Shown: positions 50,794 to 58,778, counted from the stretch's first letter. The stretch: 64,000 bases of DNA from Micromonospora sp. RHAY321 (GCF_023896955.1 NZ_JAMHIW010000002.1:1-64000); one strand, 5' to 3'. Notes: generated by a model from the sequence alone, not told the origin. Numbers and translations are program-made.

Positions 50794-50797
50794 CTAG
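50794..50797. repeat. Right copy of CTAG target-site duplication
   Basis: CTAG that supplies at once the stop of the transposase remnant (plus strand) and the stop of the minus-strand gene that follows. See the left copy at 49493-49496. Confidence 0.8.
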
Positions 50798-51348
50798 TCG
50801 CGGGTCAGCCCTGGCGGGAGGGCGTCCTCGTCGGGTCCGACGGGCCGGGCGGCGACCAGCGGATTGCGGTGCAGGGCGGAAATCAGCGCGGCGCTGCCGC
50901 CGATGTCGGTCCAGGCGTCGTCCCACAGGGCGGAGACGAGCCAGGAATGATCCGCGGGGAAGAACAGGTCGGGCAGCGATCCGTCGCCGCGCATGTGCCC
51001 TGTCCGCCAGGTGAGGGCCTGTGCGGGGCCGGCCTCGACCAGAACGTAGGGCCAGGCCGCGTAGAGGCACAGCTTCGGAGCGCGGGGGAAGACGATGTCG
51101 TGGGCGCCGGTGTCGAGGTAACCCAGCCACCACGGCTGGTCCGGGGTGTACCGGGTGAGCTCGTCGACCACGGCGCGTTCGTGGGCTTCGAAGCTGACGC
51201 CGCCGGGTGGGTGGAAGGTGGCGTACGCCGCGAACACCGCCGGGATCGCCGTGGTGACCGACAGGCCGTGGGTGGTCTGGCCGGCGAGCCAGGCGACATC
51301 GTCGGCCGTCCCGATCCGCCAGCTCCGCCCGTTCCTGGTGACGTCCAT
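50794..51348 (-). CDS. Hypothetical protein next to the IS5-like insertion
   Basis: A 184-residue cytoplasmic protein rich in Trp and aromatic residues ([64 protein letters not shown]). I do not recognise a family. ATG 51348 has only a weak GGATGGA upstream; the longer open frame to 51576 overlaps the divergent YjbR gene and has poor composition. Its stop lies in the right CTAG, so before the insertion its 3' end probably overlapped the stop of the TIGR03086-like gene (48837-49496) tail to tail. Confidence 0.7.
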   Translation of the reverse strand: MDVTRNGRSWRIGTADDVAWLAGQTTHGLSVTTAIPAVFAAYATFHPPGGVSFEAHERAVVDELTRYTPDQPWWLGYLDTGAHDIVFPRAPKLCLYAAWPYVLVEAGPAQALTWRTGHMRGDGSLPDLFFPADHSWLVSALWDDAWTDIGGSAALISALHRNPLVAARPVGPDEDALPPGLTRD

Positions 51349-51472
51349 GTGTCCATCCAAGCCGACCAGACCCGTTTTCGGTCCGGCCGCGACACGAGTC
51401 GGCCACGATCGTGGTTCCCGCGCAGCGGCTAACCTGTGCGTATGCGAAACGCGGTGCCCTGGAGGAACCTCG

Positions 51473-51898
51473 ATGGCTGACGCCGACGACGTCCGCCGCC
51501 TGGCCCTGGCGTTGCCGCACGTGGTCGAGATCGAGAGCGCCGGCTTCGACTTCCGGGTCGCCGACAAGGGGTTCATCTGGTCCTACCCCGAGCGGACACC
51601 CGGCACCCCGCGCGTCATCCGGACCGACATCGCGGTGCTGTACGTCGGCGACGAGGCGGAGAAGCAGGCCCTGCTCCTCGGCGAACCCGAGGTCTTCTTC
51701 ACCACGCCCGCGTACGGCGGGCTGCCGCTGGTGATGGTGCGGCTGGAGCAGGTGGACGTCGACCGCCTCGGGGAACTCGTCACCGACGCGTGGCGCATGC
51801 GAGTGCCCGACTCGCTCGTCGGCGACCTCGATACCGACAGCGGTCCGTCGAGCCCGGATCTCAGGTACCTGTCCGATGCCCACCCCACCATCCCGTGA
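51473..51898 (+). CDS. MmcQ/YjbR family protein
   Basis: 141 residues, YjbR fold (CyaY-like): DDVRRLALALPHVVEIE at the N-terminus, FRVADKGFIWSY, and the C-terminal LVTDAWRMRVPDSLVGD. Members bind DNA or act as unknown small cytoplasmic proteins; the function is not established. Good GGAGGAACCTCG before the ATG. Divergent from the previous gene by 124 bp and convergent with the HD protein. Confidence 0.88.
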   Translation: MADADDVRRLALALPHVVEIESAGFDFRVADKGFIWSYPERTPGTPRVIRTDIAVLYVGDEAEKQALLLGEPEVFFTTPAYGGLPLVMVRLEQVDVDRLGELVTDAWRMRVPDSLVGDLDTDSGPSSPDLRYLSDAHPTIP

Positions 51899-51932
51899 CA
51901 TCGCAAGCGCCACGATGACGACGAATCACCCG

Positions 51933-52541
51933 TTACCGGCCGCTTGCGGGAGCGCGTACAGGGTGGGTGGCCTGGAAAGCGAGCCGGCGGTCCGCGTCGG
52001 CGGCGATCCGGTCGAGGATGTCGTCGAGGTCCAGGAACACCGACCAGCGGTCGCGGCCGGTGGCGGCGGCCAGGCGGTCCACGAGCAGGTCTTCCAGGTC
52101 GGTGACCCGCTTCCCCTTCCACACCTTGTCGGCCACGCTGACCAGCAGGTCGTCGACGTCGATGCCGTCCTGCTGCCAGGAGGCGTGGGTGCGGGCGAAC
52201 CGGGCGACAGACGTAGCGACACCGTGCCGTAGCAGCAGGTCGTAGCCGGCCGGTTCGTGAGCGGAACCTGGTCCGGACAGCTCCTCCGGGTGCCGGACCT
52301 TGCCGATGTCATGGGTGGCCGCACCGAAGAGCACCGCCGCGCGGTCCACCGGGAGCTGCGGGAACCGGTCGGCCAGCGCATCCGTGAGCTGCGCGGCGAC
52401 GTCGTGCACGGCCCGCAGGTGCGCGGCCAGCCGCGGCGGTGCCCGCAGTGCCTCCAGTAGGGCGACGACCTGGTCGGGGAGGGGCCGCAGCGCCGGGTCG
52501 CCCGGCGCGGTGAGAGCGCGGCGCAGCGCATCGGAGATCAC
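51933..52541 (-). CDS. HD-domain protein (predicted phosphohydrolase)
   Basis: About 202 residues. The metal-dependent HD motif is visible as LRAVHDVAAQL, then LFGAATHDIGKVRHPEEL (HD at the second pair) and a later HASWQ/SVADKVWKG (His, Asp). The family hydrolyses phosphoesters of nucleotides. Start uncertain: I take GTG 52541, since the only ATG in the frame (52640) would overlap the start of the divergent gene. No ribosome-binding site is clear, so it may be leaderless. Confidence 0.75.
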   Translation of the reverse strand: MISDALRRALTAPGDPALRPLPDQVVALLEALRAPPRLAAHLRAVHDVAAQLTDALADRFPQLPVDRAAVLFGAATHDIGKVRHPEELSGPGSAHEPAGYDLLLRHGVATSVARFARTHASWQQDGIDVDDLLVSVADKVWKGKRVTDLEDLLVDRLAAATGRDRWSVFLDLDDILDRIAADADRRLAFQATHPVRAPASGR

Positions 52542-52638
52542 CACGACAAGGGTACGAGGCGCAGCGCCGCCTCCGTCGATATTGAACTGCGGCCGTATCG
52601 TTTCCTGGGCAGCACCCTCCGTGGTTAGCGTCGGTGCC

Positions 52639-53106
52639 ATGCAGCCAGTCCTGCCGTCTCACTCGCAACGGGTGGACCCAGCGCCGAAACCTGAGCGGAC
52701 CGGCTGGATCGTCGCGGGCGGCCTTCTTCTCGGGTTCCTGGCGGTTCTGGGACCACCGGTTGTCGGATTCCTGTTCTGGCTGTCGACAGGGCCCGACCCG
52801 GACGAGCCCCGCGCCGCGGCCGACGATTTCGTCCGTCACCTGGAGAGCAACGCCGACGCGGCTGCGTACCAGTCCCTCTGCCCGGAGATCAGGAACCGGA
52901 CCACGGCGGCGGCGTTCAGCGCGGCGGTCGAGCGCATGGGCAGGCCCGTGTCGCACACCGTTGGCCGTGCGGCCTTCCGGAACGAGCCCGGGACGAATGC
53001 CGGGGTGACCGTCCGGCTGACCGACCGGACGGGCCGGACCACCACCTTCCATTGGGACCTTGACGCCAGCTTCGGTTGGCAGATCTGCGACGAGGACTTC
53101 GGCTGA
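52639..53106 (+). CDS. Single-pass membrane protein with extracytoplasmic DUF4878-like domain
   Basis: 155 residues. One transmembrane helix (about 22-46, WIVAGGLLLGFLAVLGPPVVGFLFWL) follows a short cytoplasmic tail. Outside is a small alpha+beta domain (ADDFVRHLESNADAAAYQSLCPE...) like the NTF2-type DUF4878/lumazine-binding group, including two Cys (LCPE, QICDEDF) that could form a disulfide. No known enzyme function. Divergent from the HD gene. Confidence 0.7.
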   Translation: MQPVLPSHSQRVDPAPKPERTGWIVAGGLLLGFLAVLGPPVVGFLFWLSTGPDPDEPRAAADDFVRHLESNADAAAYQSLCPEIRNRTTAAAFSAAVERMGRPVSHTVGRAAFRNEPGTNAGVTVRLTDRTGRTTTFHWDLDASFGWQICDEDFG

Positions 53107-53180
53107 CCAGCAGGCCTGGCGCTCGGCAACCTGATGGCGGGCAGCGGGGATCACGTCGTCAGCGGCTCGGCCCGCGAGCG

Positions 53181-53561
53181 TCACGGCGCGTCGACGACCT
53201 CGCGGCCGAGCGGCCAGAACGCGGCCGGCACGAGCTTGAAGTTGGCGATGCCGAACGGAATCCCGATGACCGTGACGCAGAGGGCGATGCCGGCGACGAT
53301 GTGCGACAGCGCGAGCCACCAGCCGGCCAGCACCACCCACAGGACGTTCGCCAGCCCGGAGCCGACGCCCGCGCCGGGCTTGGGCACCAGCGTGCGGCCG
53401 AACGGCCAGAGTGAGTAGACGGCGAGCCGCAGCGACGCGACACCGAACGGGATGGTGATGACCAGGGCGAAGCAGATCAGCGCGGCGAGGCCGTAGCCGA
53501 TCGCCAGCACGATCCCACCGCCGAAGATGAGCCACAGGACGTTCAGTACGAAGCGAATCAC
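53181..53561 (-). CDS. YccF domain inner-membrane protein
   Basis: 126 residues with four hydrophobic segments arranged as two YccF repeats: FVLNVLWLIFGGGIVLAIGY...ITIPFGVASLRLAVYSLWPFG, and NVLWVVLAGWWLALSHIVAG...IGIPFGIANFKLVPAAFWPLG. The double IPFG...WPxG signature is diagnostic. The GTG at 53561 aligns with family starts (RFVLNVLW) but its GGAGGA is directly adjacent; the upstream GTG 53588 would add nine residues. Function unknown. Confidence 0.88.
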   Translation of the reverse strand: MIRFVLNVLWLIFGGGIVLAIGYGLAALICFALVITIPFGVASLRLAVYSLWPFGRTLVPKPGAGVGSGLANVLWVVLAGWWLALSHIVAGIALCVTVIGIPFGIANFKLVPAAFWPLGREVVDAP

Positions 53562-53713
53562 TCCTCCAGCATGAGCGACGCCCACCACCCGTCGGCCGTC
53601 GATCCCATGTGGAACGTGACGAACGAGCGTGCGCCGACCGGGAGGATCGGCGGGGTCCCGTCGATGACGACCGCTTGTTAGACTTCGCCATTGATGATCA
53701 TGACGGGGGAAGC

Positions 53714-54154
53714 ATGAACGGCGGCGTTCCGGACGGTGGTGGGGTGCTGGACCCGGACGGCGCCATGGAGCGGCTCTCGGCCTGGAAGGGGCGGATCGGC
53801 AAGCTGGCAGCCGACACGAAGGCCATGAGCGACCGCTACCAGCAACTGCGGGTGACCGCGGCCGACGGCAACAGGCTGGTCGAGGTCACCATCGATTCCG
53901 TCGGCGCGTTGGTCGATCTGCGGCTGAGTCGGCAGATCCAGCGGGTCGAGCCCGATGTCGTGGCGCGGACGATCATGAACACGATCCGGGAGGCCCGGGA
54001 GCAGTTGGCCGACCGTTCGCAGGAGATCATCGCCGAGACCGTGGGGACCGAGTCGGTGGCGGCGCGCGAGATCGCCGAGCGGGTCGGGCAGCAGTTGCGC
54101 GGTCCGAACCTGGGCCCGGAGAGCGACGACGACCGAAGCTGGCGGCGAGCCTGA
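53714..54154 (+). CDS. YbaB/EbfC-like protein of an ESX-type module
   Basis: 146 residues. The central part (about 25-115) matches the YbaB/EbfC nucleoid-associated fold: coiled helix MERLSAWKGRIGKLAADTKAMSDRYQQLRVTAADGNRLVEVTIDSVGALVDLRLS-type strand-strand, then a long helix EAREQLADRSQEIIAE. In actinobacteria, YbaB-like proteins of this kind head WXG100/ESX-associated operons rather than the recombination locus. ATG behind GGGGGAAGC. The stop overlaps the next start (TGATG). Confidence 0.85.
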   Translation: MNGGVPDGGGVLDPDGAMERLSAWKGRIGKLAADTKAMSDRYQQLRVTAADGNRLVEVTIDSVGALVDLRLSRQIQRVEPDVVARTIMNTIREAREQLADRSQEIIAETVGTESVAAREIAERVGQQLRGPNLGPESDDDRSWRRA

Positions 54155-54474
54155 TGGACGACGGGTTCGCGGTCGAGGCGGAGGAGATCCGCACGCACGC
54201 GCAGAACATCGAGGCCCTGGCGGAGCGCTTCGCGGCCGTGAAGGCCGCCAGCGCGCACATCACGCAGGACGATTCGGCGTACGGGCTGCTGTGCGGCTGG
54301 ATCTCCGGGGTCCTCGAGGGCAAGCACACTCGACAGGACGAGCTGTTCGCCGAAGTCGAGGAGAATCTGCGACTGGCTGCCGCGGGTCTGCGCCAGACCG
54401 CCGACGGCTACGACGCGGTGGACGCGGACAACATGACTGTGATCAACAGCGTGGGAAGCCAGTTGAACCCGTGA
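54154..54474 (+). CDS. EspC/ESX-1 secretion-associated-like small protein (WXG-type helical hairpin)
   Basis: 106 residues, all-helical, with two amphipathic helices (about 5-40 and 58-95) and the turn CGWISGVLEG between them, plus the C-terminal GLRQTADGYDAVDADN that resembles the Y-x3-D/E export signal (YDAVD) of type VII substrates. It fits the DUF2580/EspC group, which are co-secreted chaperones of larger ESX effectors. Translationally coupled to the YbaB-like gene (1-bp overlap). Confidence 0.82.
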   Translation: MDDGFAVEAEEIRTHAQNIEALAERFAAVKAASAHITQDDSAYGLLCGWISGVLEGKHTRQDELFAEVEENLRLAAAGLRQTADGYDAVDADNMTVINSVGSQLNP

Positions 54475-54484
54475 GGACGGCGCG

Positions 54485-55186
54485 ATGACCGACATGTCGC
54501 TGGTCGCCGATGTCACATCGACCCGGGAGGTCTGGACCGGTGCCTCCCTCGCCGACAGCGTCGAAGGTCTGGTCGACGCGATCAGGAGTGAGGGCTGGGT
54601 CGACGACCTGCTGGCGGGCGCCGCTTTCGGGCTCGACGTGGCGGCGAGCGTCATGGACCCCTTCAGCGCGCTGCTGGCCAACGGCCTGGGTTGGGCGATG
54701 GAGTACTTCGAGCCGCTGCGGGAGATGCTCGACGAGCTCACCGGGATGCCCGACGTGGTCCGCTCGCACGCCGCGACCTGGGACAACATGGCCGTCGAAC
54801 TGCACCGCATGGCCGGCGACCTGCGGGCACGCCTCGACGCCGACCTGCCCGAGTGGTGGGGCCAGGCCGCGATGGCGTATCACGGGTTGATGGACCACAA
54901 CGTCGAAGCCCTCGGCGGGCTCGGCGCGGTCTCCGCCGCGATGGCGGCGGCCACCGAGGGCGCCGGCAATCTGGTGGCCTTCACCCGCGACATCGTCCGC
55001 GACCTCATCGCCGACCTGGTGGCGCGCGTGGTCGTCTGGGCGGTCGAGGCCATCTTCGTCGTCACGATCCCGGTGGTCGCCGCACAGATCGTCACGGCCG
55101 TCGTCAAGTGGGCCGGCCGCATCCTCATGTACATCGGTGCACTGATCACCAGCCTGACCAACCTCACCCGCATCCTGAACGGATAA
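54485..55186 (+). CDS. WXG-type helical effector-carrier protein
   Basis: 233 residues, helical. The N-terminal half has a WXG100-like hairpin with the turn LPEWWGQAAMAY (W124-W125-G126) between long helices (about 92-122 and 128-165). The C-terminal 60 residues are strongly hydrophobic (LIADLVARVVVWAVEAIFVVTIPVV-like and ILMYIGALITSLTNL), probably membrane-inserting. In typical LXG/WXG polymorphic toxins the C-terminus is followed by the toxin domain in the same chain; here the chain ends and the toxin is the next gene (8-bp gap). I infer it is the delivery part of a split type VII effector. Confidence 0.75.
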   Translation: MTDMSLVADVTSTREVWTGASLADSVEGLVDAIRSEGWVDDLLAGAAFGLDVAASVMDPFSALLANGLGWAMEYFEPLREMLDELTGMPDVVRSHAATWDNMAVELHRMAGDLRARLDADLPEWWGQAAMAYHGLMDHNVEALGGLGAVSAAMAAATEGAGNLVAFTRDIVRDLIADLVARVVVWAVEAIFVVTIPVVAAQIVTAVVKWAGRILMYIGALITSLTNLTRILNG

Positions 55187-55194
55187 GGCGTCCC

Positions 55195-55965
55195 ATGGCG
55201 AAGCCCGGAAAGCCCGGCGGCGGCAGCGGTGGTACGGGCGGTGGTGGCGGTGGCACCGGAAAGCCCTCGAAGAGCTATGGCGGTATCAACGCGGGCAAGG
55301 GCATCACCAGCGCCCAGCAGGCCACCGGCCAGGCCGCGAAGCAGGGACACCCGCCCGGGGTCGCCGGCAAGGGTTCGACCGGCAACAAGCCGGCGAAGCC
55401 CACCCCGCCACCCCCGCCGACCAAGCCGCCGACAGCGGACGGCATCCACCACAGCGACGCGTCGAGGAAACACATCATCAAGGGTGACGGCGGCCGGCAG
55501 GGCGGCCACCTCGCGGGCACCGGCTTCTCCAACAAGACGGAGTTCCCGCAGAGCTGGGACGAGCCGAAGATCCTCGACGCCGCGCACCAGGTGACGCAGC
55601 AGGGCCCGCCGACGAAGGGGCCGTACCCGACCAAGGACGCGGACGGCAATCCGGTGTGGGCCTACGACTACGTCGGCGTGGTCGACGGTGTCGAGGTCAA
55701 GACGACCGTGCTCGCCGACGGCGAGATCCGCACCGCCTACCCGCCGGACAAGACCAACCCGGGCGTCATCAGCAACCCGGCGGCACCCAACCCCGCTCCG
55801 CAGGGAATCCCGAATGCCGTCCCGCCTCGTTACAGTAATCCCGCTGTCGGTGGCGACGGCAGTTGGACCTGGGAGGGCCCGAAGGGCAACAGGATCATCA
55901 GGGTGGTCCAGGATGACCAGGGGAACGTCACGACGACCGATCTCGGCGAGTACAAGAAGAAATGA
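55195..55965 (+). CDS. EndoU-family nuclease toxin
   Basis: 256 residues. Residues 1-82 are a Gly/Pro/Lys-rich flexible linker without export signal. The bacterial EndoU fold (about 85-184) has HIIKGDGGRQGGHLAG (catalytic His93 and His105), NKTEFPQSW, KILDAAHQVTQ, DYVGVVDGVEVKTTV and the closing IRTAYPP, the pattern of the EndoU RNase toxins found in CDI and ESX polymorphic systems. They cleave RNA (tRNA in characterised cases). A 70-residue tail continues past the fold, with a second small beta motif (GSWTWEGPKGNRIIRVVQDDQG-like). The stop overlaps the immunity gene (ATGA). Confidence 0.85.
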   Translation: MAKPGKPGGGSGGTGGGGGGTGKPSKSYGGINAGKGITSAQQATGQAAKQGHPPGVAGKGSTGNKPAKPTPPPPPTKPPTADGIHHSDASRKHIIKGDGGRQGGHLAGTGFSNKTEFPQSWDEPKILDAAHQVTQQGPPTKGPYPTKDADGNPVWAYDYVGVVDGVEVKTTVLADGEIRTAYPPDKTNPGVISNPAAPNPAPQGIPNAVPPRYSNPAVGGDGSWTWEGPKGNRIIRVVQDDQGNVTTTDLGEYKKK

Positions 55966-56564
55966 ACACGATGGATGCGAAGACCTACGCGACGGCCACC
56001 GAGGTGTGCCGGCGGCTCGCCGGCCGGTTGTCCGACGACATCCTCGGCACGGTGCGCGAGAACTATGCCGCGGGCGAGTTCGACCTGGCCGACAACACGC
56101 TCCTGCTCAGCCTGGCGTACTACGGCGTCGGCATCACCGTCGAGGAACAGACCCTGATGCGATCCTTCCTCGGTGACCCCGACGGCCCAGACCTGGCCGA
56201 CGTGCCGGTCATCGCCGAGGTTCCGCCACCGCCGTACCGGTTCAGTCCGGCTGGCCCCGCGGACGCCCCCGACCCGACCCAGGCCGACGCCCTCCTGTCC
56301 GCCGACGCCCCGCGCCGACACGGCCGCAGCCTGCACCGCGCGTGGCGGGCTCCGCTCGACGGCGCCCCCGACGGAGCGGCGTGGTCGTACGTGCTGCGGG
56401 TGGCCGAGGGAACGGACGAGCTTGCGGCGTACTCGGGCGCGATGGCGCAGCTGTGGATCTCGCTGAAGCAGAAGTGGCCTCTGGAGGTCATCGCCGACAA
56501 CTCGCCGAGGGCGCCCTACCAGGAGGCCGCCCTGGCCGGCTCTTCCGCGGTGTGGCGCGCCTGA
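55962..56564 (+). CDS. Candidate immunity protein for the EndoU toxin
   Basis: A 200-residue acidic cytoplasmic protein with no signal peptide or transmembrane segment; I do not recognise a named domain. Helices at the N-terminus (about 5-50, ATEVCRRLAGRLSDDILGTVREN) and C-terminus flank a Pro-rich loop (about 75-105). It is the 3'-most gene and overlaps the toxin stop by 4 bp, the usual position and coupling for immunity genes. Its acidity would suit binding to the basic nuclease (inference). A hairpin terminates the operon. Confidence 0.65.
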   Translation: MNTMDAKTYATATEVCRRLAGRLSDDILGTVRENYAAGEFDLADNTLLLSLAYYGVGITVEEQTLMRSFLGDPDGPDLADVPVIAEVPPPPYRFSPAGPADAPDPTQADALLSADAPRRHGRSLHRAWRAPLDGAPDGAAWSYVLRVAEGTDELAAYSGAMAQLWISLKQKWPLEVIADNSPRAPYQEAALAGSSAVWRA

Positions 56565-56583
56565 GGCGGACGCGAGTGCACGC

Positions 56584-56613
56584 GTCCCCGCCGTCGATGT
56601 CGACGGCGGGGAC
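56584..56613. terminator. Bidirectional hairpin after the EndoU module
   Basis: Perfect 14-bp inverted repeat (56584-56597 and 56600-56613, 2-nt gap, effectively a 13-bp stem with 4-nt loop) between the convergent immunity gene and GDPD gene; no T tract. Confidence 0.75.
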
Positions 56614-56633
56614 CTGCGCGGTACGGCGTCGGG

Positions 56634-58583
56634 CTACTTCAGCGCGAGGGTCCGGGCGTCGGCGGCGATGACGCTGGCCGCCTCGGCCGGCACCAGCCTG
56701 CCGGCCTGCCGGTCGACGTACGTGGCCAGCTCGGCGTACTGGGCGTGGGCCAGCTTGACGGTCATCGTGTTGATGGCGGCCGGGTCGGCGCCCGAGGTGA
56801 GAAGCAGGTAGCCGAGCCCGGCCTGGCTCACCGTCACGGTGAAGGTGCTGGTGGCCGTCGCGGTGCCCTCGGGCCCGGTCACCTCGGTGCTGATGGTGTG
56901 CCGGCCGGCGGTCAACTTGACCAGGTCGAGCTTGCGGCCGACGGCCGACTTCCCGCCGTCGAGCGTGACGGTGACGGTGTCCGCGTTGGTCGCGGCGACC
57001 GCGATCACCGGGGACTGTGCCCGGTCGAGCCGCGCACCGTTGGCCGGTGACGTGATCTCCACGGTCGGTCTCGCGTCGGGCCGCTGGACGAAGGCCGAGT
57101 TCCAGCCGACCAGCTCGGACGCGCGGTTGGTGATGATCGCGTCGGTGCCGATGCGCTCCAACCGCTGCCACAGGCCGGCGGAGTCCATCGTCCACGCCAT
57201 CACGGCGACACCGGCGGCGTGCAGCGGGGCGACGACCTCCGGCCTGCCCAGGAGCGCGTTGCCGTCCGGGTTGTACGCGGTCAGGTGCAGCTCCTTCGCG
57301 ATCGCCACCGGGTCGGCGTCGAGGCTGCTGCGGAGCAGGCCGAGCGGCAGTTCGGGGGCGAGCTCGTAGGTGTAGCGGAGGGCGTCGACCTCGAAGCTCT
57401 GGATGAACACGCGGCCCATCATCTGCTCGTCGCGGATCACCCGGATGATCGTCGCGACCTCGTCCCTGGTGTGCCTGCCCTTGATCTCGACCAGCAGGTT
57501 GCCGCCCCGGGTACGCAGGTCGGCGAGCTGCTCGGCCAGGGTCGGCACCCGCTCGCCCACGTAGTGCGGGCCGAACCAGGAGCCGGCGTCGAGTGCCTTG
57601 ATCTGCGCGGCGGTCAGGTTGCGGATGCTGCCCGTGCCGTCGGTGGTCCGGTCGACCGTGCTGTCGTGCAGGATGAACGGGATGCCGTCCTTGCTCGGCT
57701 GGACGTCGTTCTCGATCCAGTCGGCGCCACCCCTGCGGGCGATCTCCTGCGCGACCAGGGTGTTCTCCGGCGCGGCGGCGGACGCTCCGCGGTGGGCGAT
57801 CACGGTGAACGGGCTGCCCTCGGGGCGGATGTAGCCGTTCGGCGCCAGCTCGGTGACGATGACGTCGTCGTAGGAGACGGTGCCGCCGTTGACGAAGAGC
57901 GCCTGGACGCCGTTGGCGGAACGCTGGAGGCTGTTCGTGCGCATCGCCTCCCGCCCGTCGAAGATCCAGCGGGCCTGGTTGCCGTGCACCTCGACCGCGA
58001 CGCGCACGTCCCGACCGGTGCCGGCGGCGTACGGGGCGGAGGCGGTGTTCGTCACGACCCAGGCGTTGGCGGTGGTCCGCTGGGCGAACTCGAGACCGTT
58101 GGCGGCGGTGGTGCCGCTGCGCATGGTGGCGATCCACCACGGGGTGGCCCCGTTGGCCGGGACGTCGATGCCGAGCGAGGCCCAGCGGGTGGTGGCGGAG
58201 ACCGACTCGAACCGCATGGTCGCCTCGAGCCGGAAGTCGTCCAGGTGGCGACCGAACGTGACCTTGTTGTTCTCGCCGGAGCTGGCGGAGGTCCCGTACA
58301 GGCGGCCGTTCTCCACCTTCCAGGCGCCGTCGACCGCGTTCCAGCCGGCGGGCAGCGAACCGGAGGTGAAGTTCTCCGAGACCACGACGGTGCCCGGTCC
58401 GGCGGTGGCCGGCGGTGAGGTCGCGACGGTCACCGCGACGGCAGCGCCCGTGACGGCGAGCGCGGCGACGACGGCGGCGGCCCGGGTGCGCGTCGCGACG
58501 AACCTCGTCTCGTCACGGCCGAGCGGCGATGATGCGGAAAGGACAGTCATGGCCGGAACGGTACGAAGCACAGCCGAATTCAT
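56634..58583 (-). CDS. Secreted glycerophosphodiester phosphodiesterase with extra binding domains
   Basis: 649 residues counted from ATG 58583 (ATG 58550 also possible). An Arg-rich signal peptide with a long hydrophobic core ends near residue 61 (PPATAGP). Residues about 65-245 form a concanavalin-like/DUF1080 domain (SENFTSGSLPAGW...). The GDPD barrel (about 257-500) has the catalytic pair HRGASAAAPENT (H264) and H306 (FILHDSTVDRTT), with metal residues in WIENDVQ (E291, D293). An Ig-like domain (about 510-590) and a C-terminal FIMAH-like helical segment follow. It would hydrolyse glycerophosphodiesters or lipid head groups outside the cell. Multi-domain build is larger than GlpQ. Confidence 0.88.
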   Translation of the reverse strand: MNSAVLRTVPAMTVLSASSPLGRDETRFVATRTRAAAVVAALAVTGAAVAVTVATSPPATAGPGTVVVSENFTSGSLPAGWNAVDGAWKVENGRLYGTSASSGENNKVTFGRHLDDFRLEATMRFESVSATTRWASLGIDVPANGATPWWIATMRSGTTAANGLEFAQRTTANAWVVTNTASAPYAAGTGRDVRVAVEVHGNQARWIFDGREAMRTNSLQRSANGVQALFVNGGTVSYDDVIVTELAPNGYIRPEGSPFTVIAHRGASAAAPENTLVAQEIARRGGADWIENDVQPSKDGIPFILHDSTVDRTTDGTGSIRNLTAAQIKALDAGSWFGPHYVGERVPTLAEQLADLRTRGGNLLVEIKGRHTRDEVATIIRVIRDEQMMGRVFIQSFEVDALRYTYELAPELPLGLLRSSLDADPVAIAKELHLTAYNPDGNALLGRPEVVAPLHAAGVAVMAWTMDSAGLWQRLERIGTDAIITNRASELVGWNSAFVQRPDARPTVEITSPANGARLDRAQSPVIAVAATNADTVTVTLDGGKSAVGRKLDLVKLTAGRHTISTEVTGPEGTATATSTFTVTVSQAGLGYLLLTSGADPAAINTMTVKLAHAQYAELATYVDRQAGRLVPAEAASVIAADARTLALK

Positions 58584-58745
58584 GATCGATTGAGCGTGGC
58601 CGACATCGGAACGCTCGGTGTACGGCCCTCGGTCGTGCTCGCCGGACTCCTCGCTGTGGAGGCCGTCGCCGTCGGCTCGCCGGGGCGGATCCCGGGCCGG
58701 AAAAGCGTAATCTGATCACGCCTGCACAGTCGGCCCTGAGCTGCG

Positions 58746-58759
58746 GAGATAACGCTCTC
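58746..58759. promoter_or_regulatory. Inverted-repeat operator candidate upstream of the ThuA protein gene
   Basis: GAGA-(6 bp)-TCTC with a CG centre, just upstream of the promoter hexamers at 58779. This resembles a LacI-type half-site pair; a second GGGAGAG lies at 58769-58775. The 356-bp gap between the GDPD and ThuA genes holds nothing else that I can identify apart from the promoter candidate. Confidence 0.35.
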
Positions 58760-58778
58760 ACGGATGGTGGGAGAGTGC

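Larger units (their letters stand above)
50413..50797 (+). pseudogene. IS5-family transposase remnant
   Basis: The pieces of one transposase can be read in order. N-terminus: a Trp codon, an in-frame TGA (50434-50436), then AALEALLPAGTGRDRPRRW and VIIDGIRWR. Near 50530 the frame shifts and jumps to [18 protein letters not shown], losing well over 100 residues including catalytic core. After IPSK about 25 residues that normally precede HAVECGIN are missing. Then [20 protein letters not shown] continues to the stop inside CTAG. It is clearly inactive. Confidence 0.85.
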
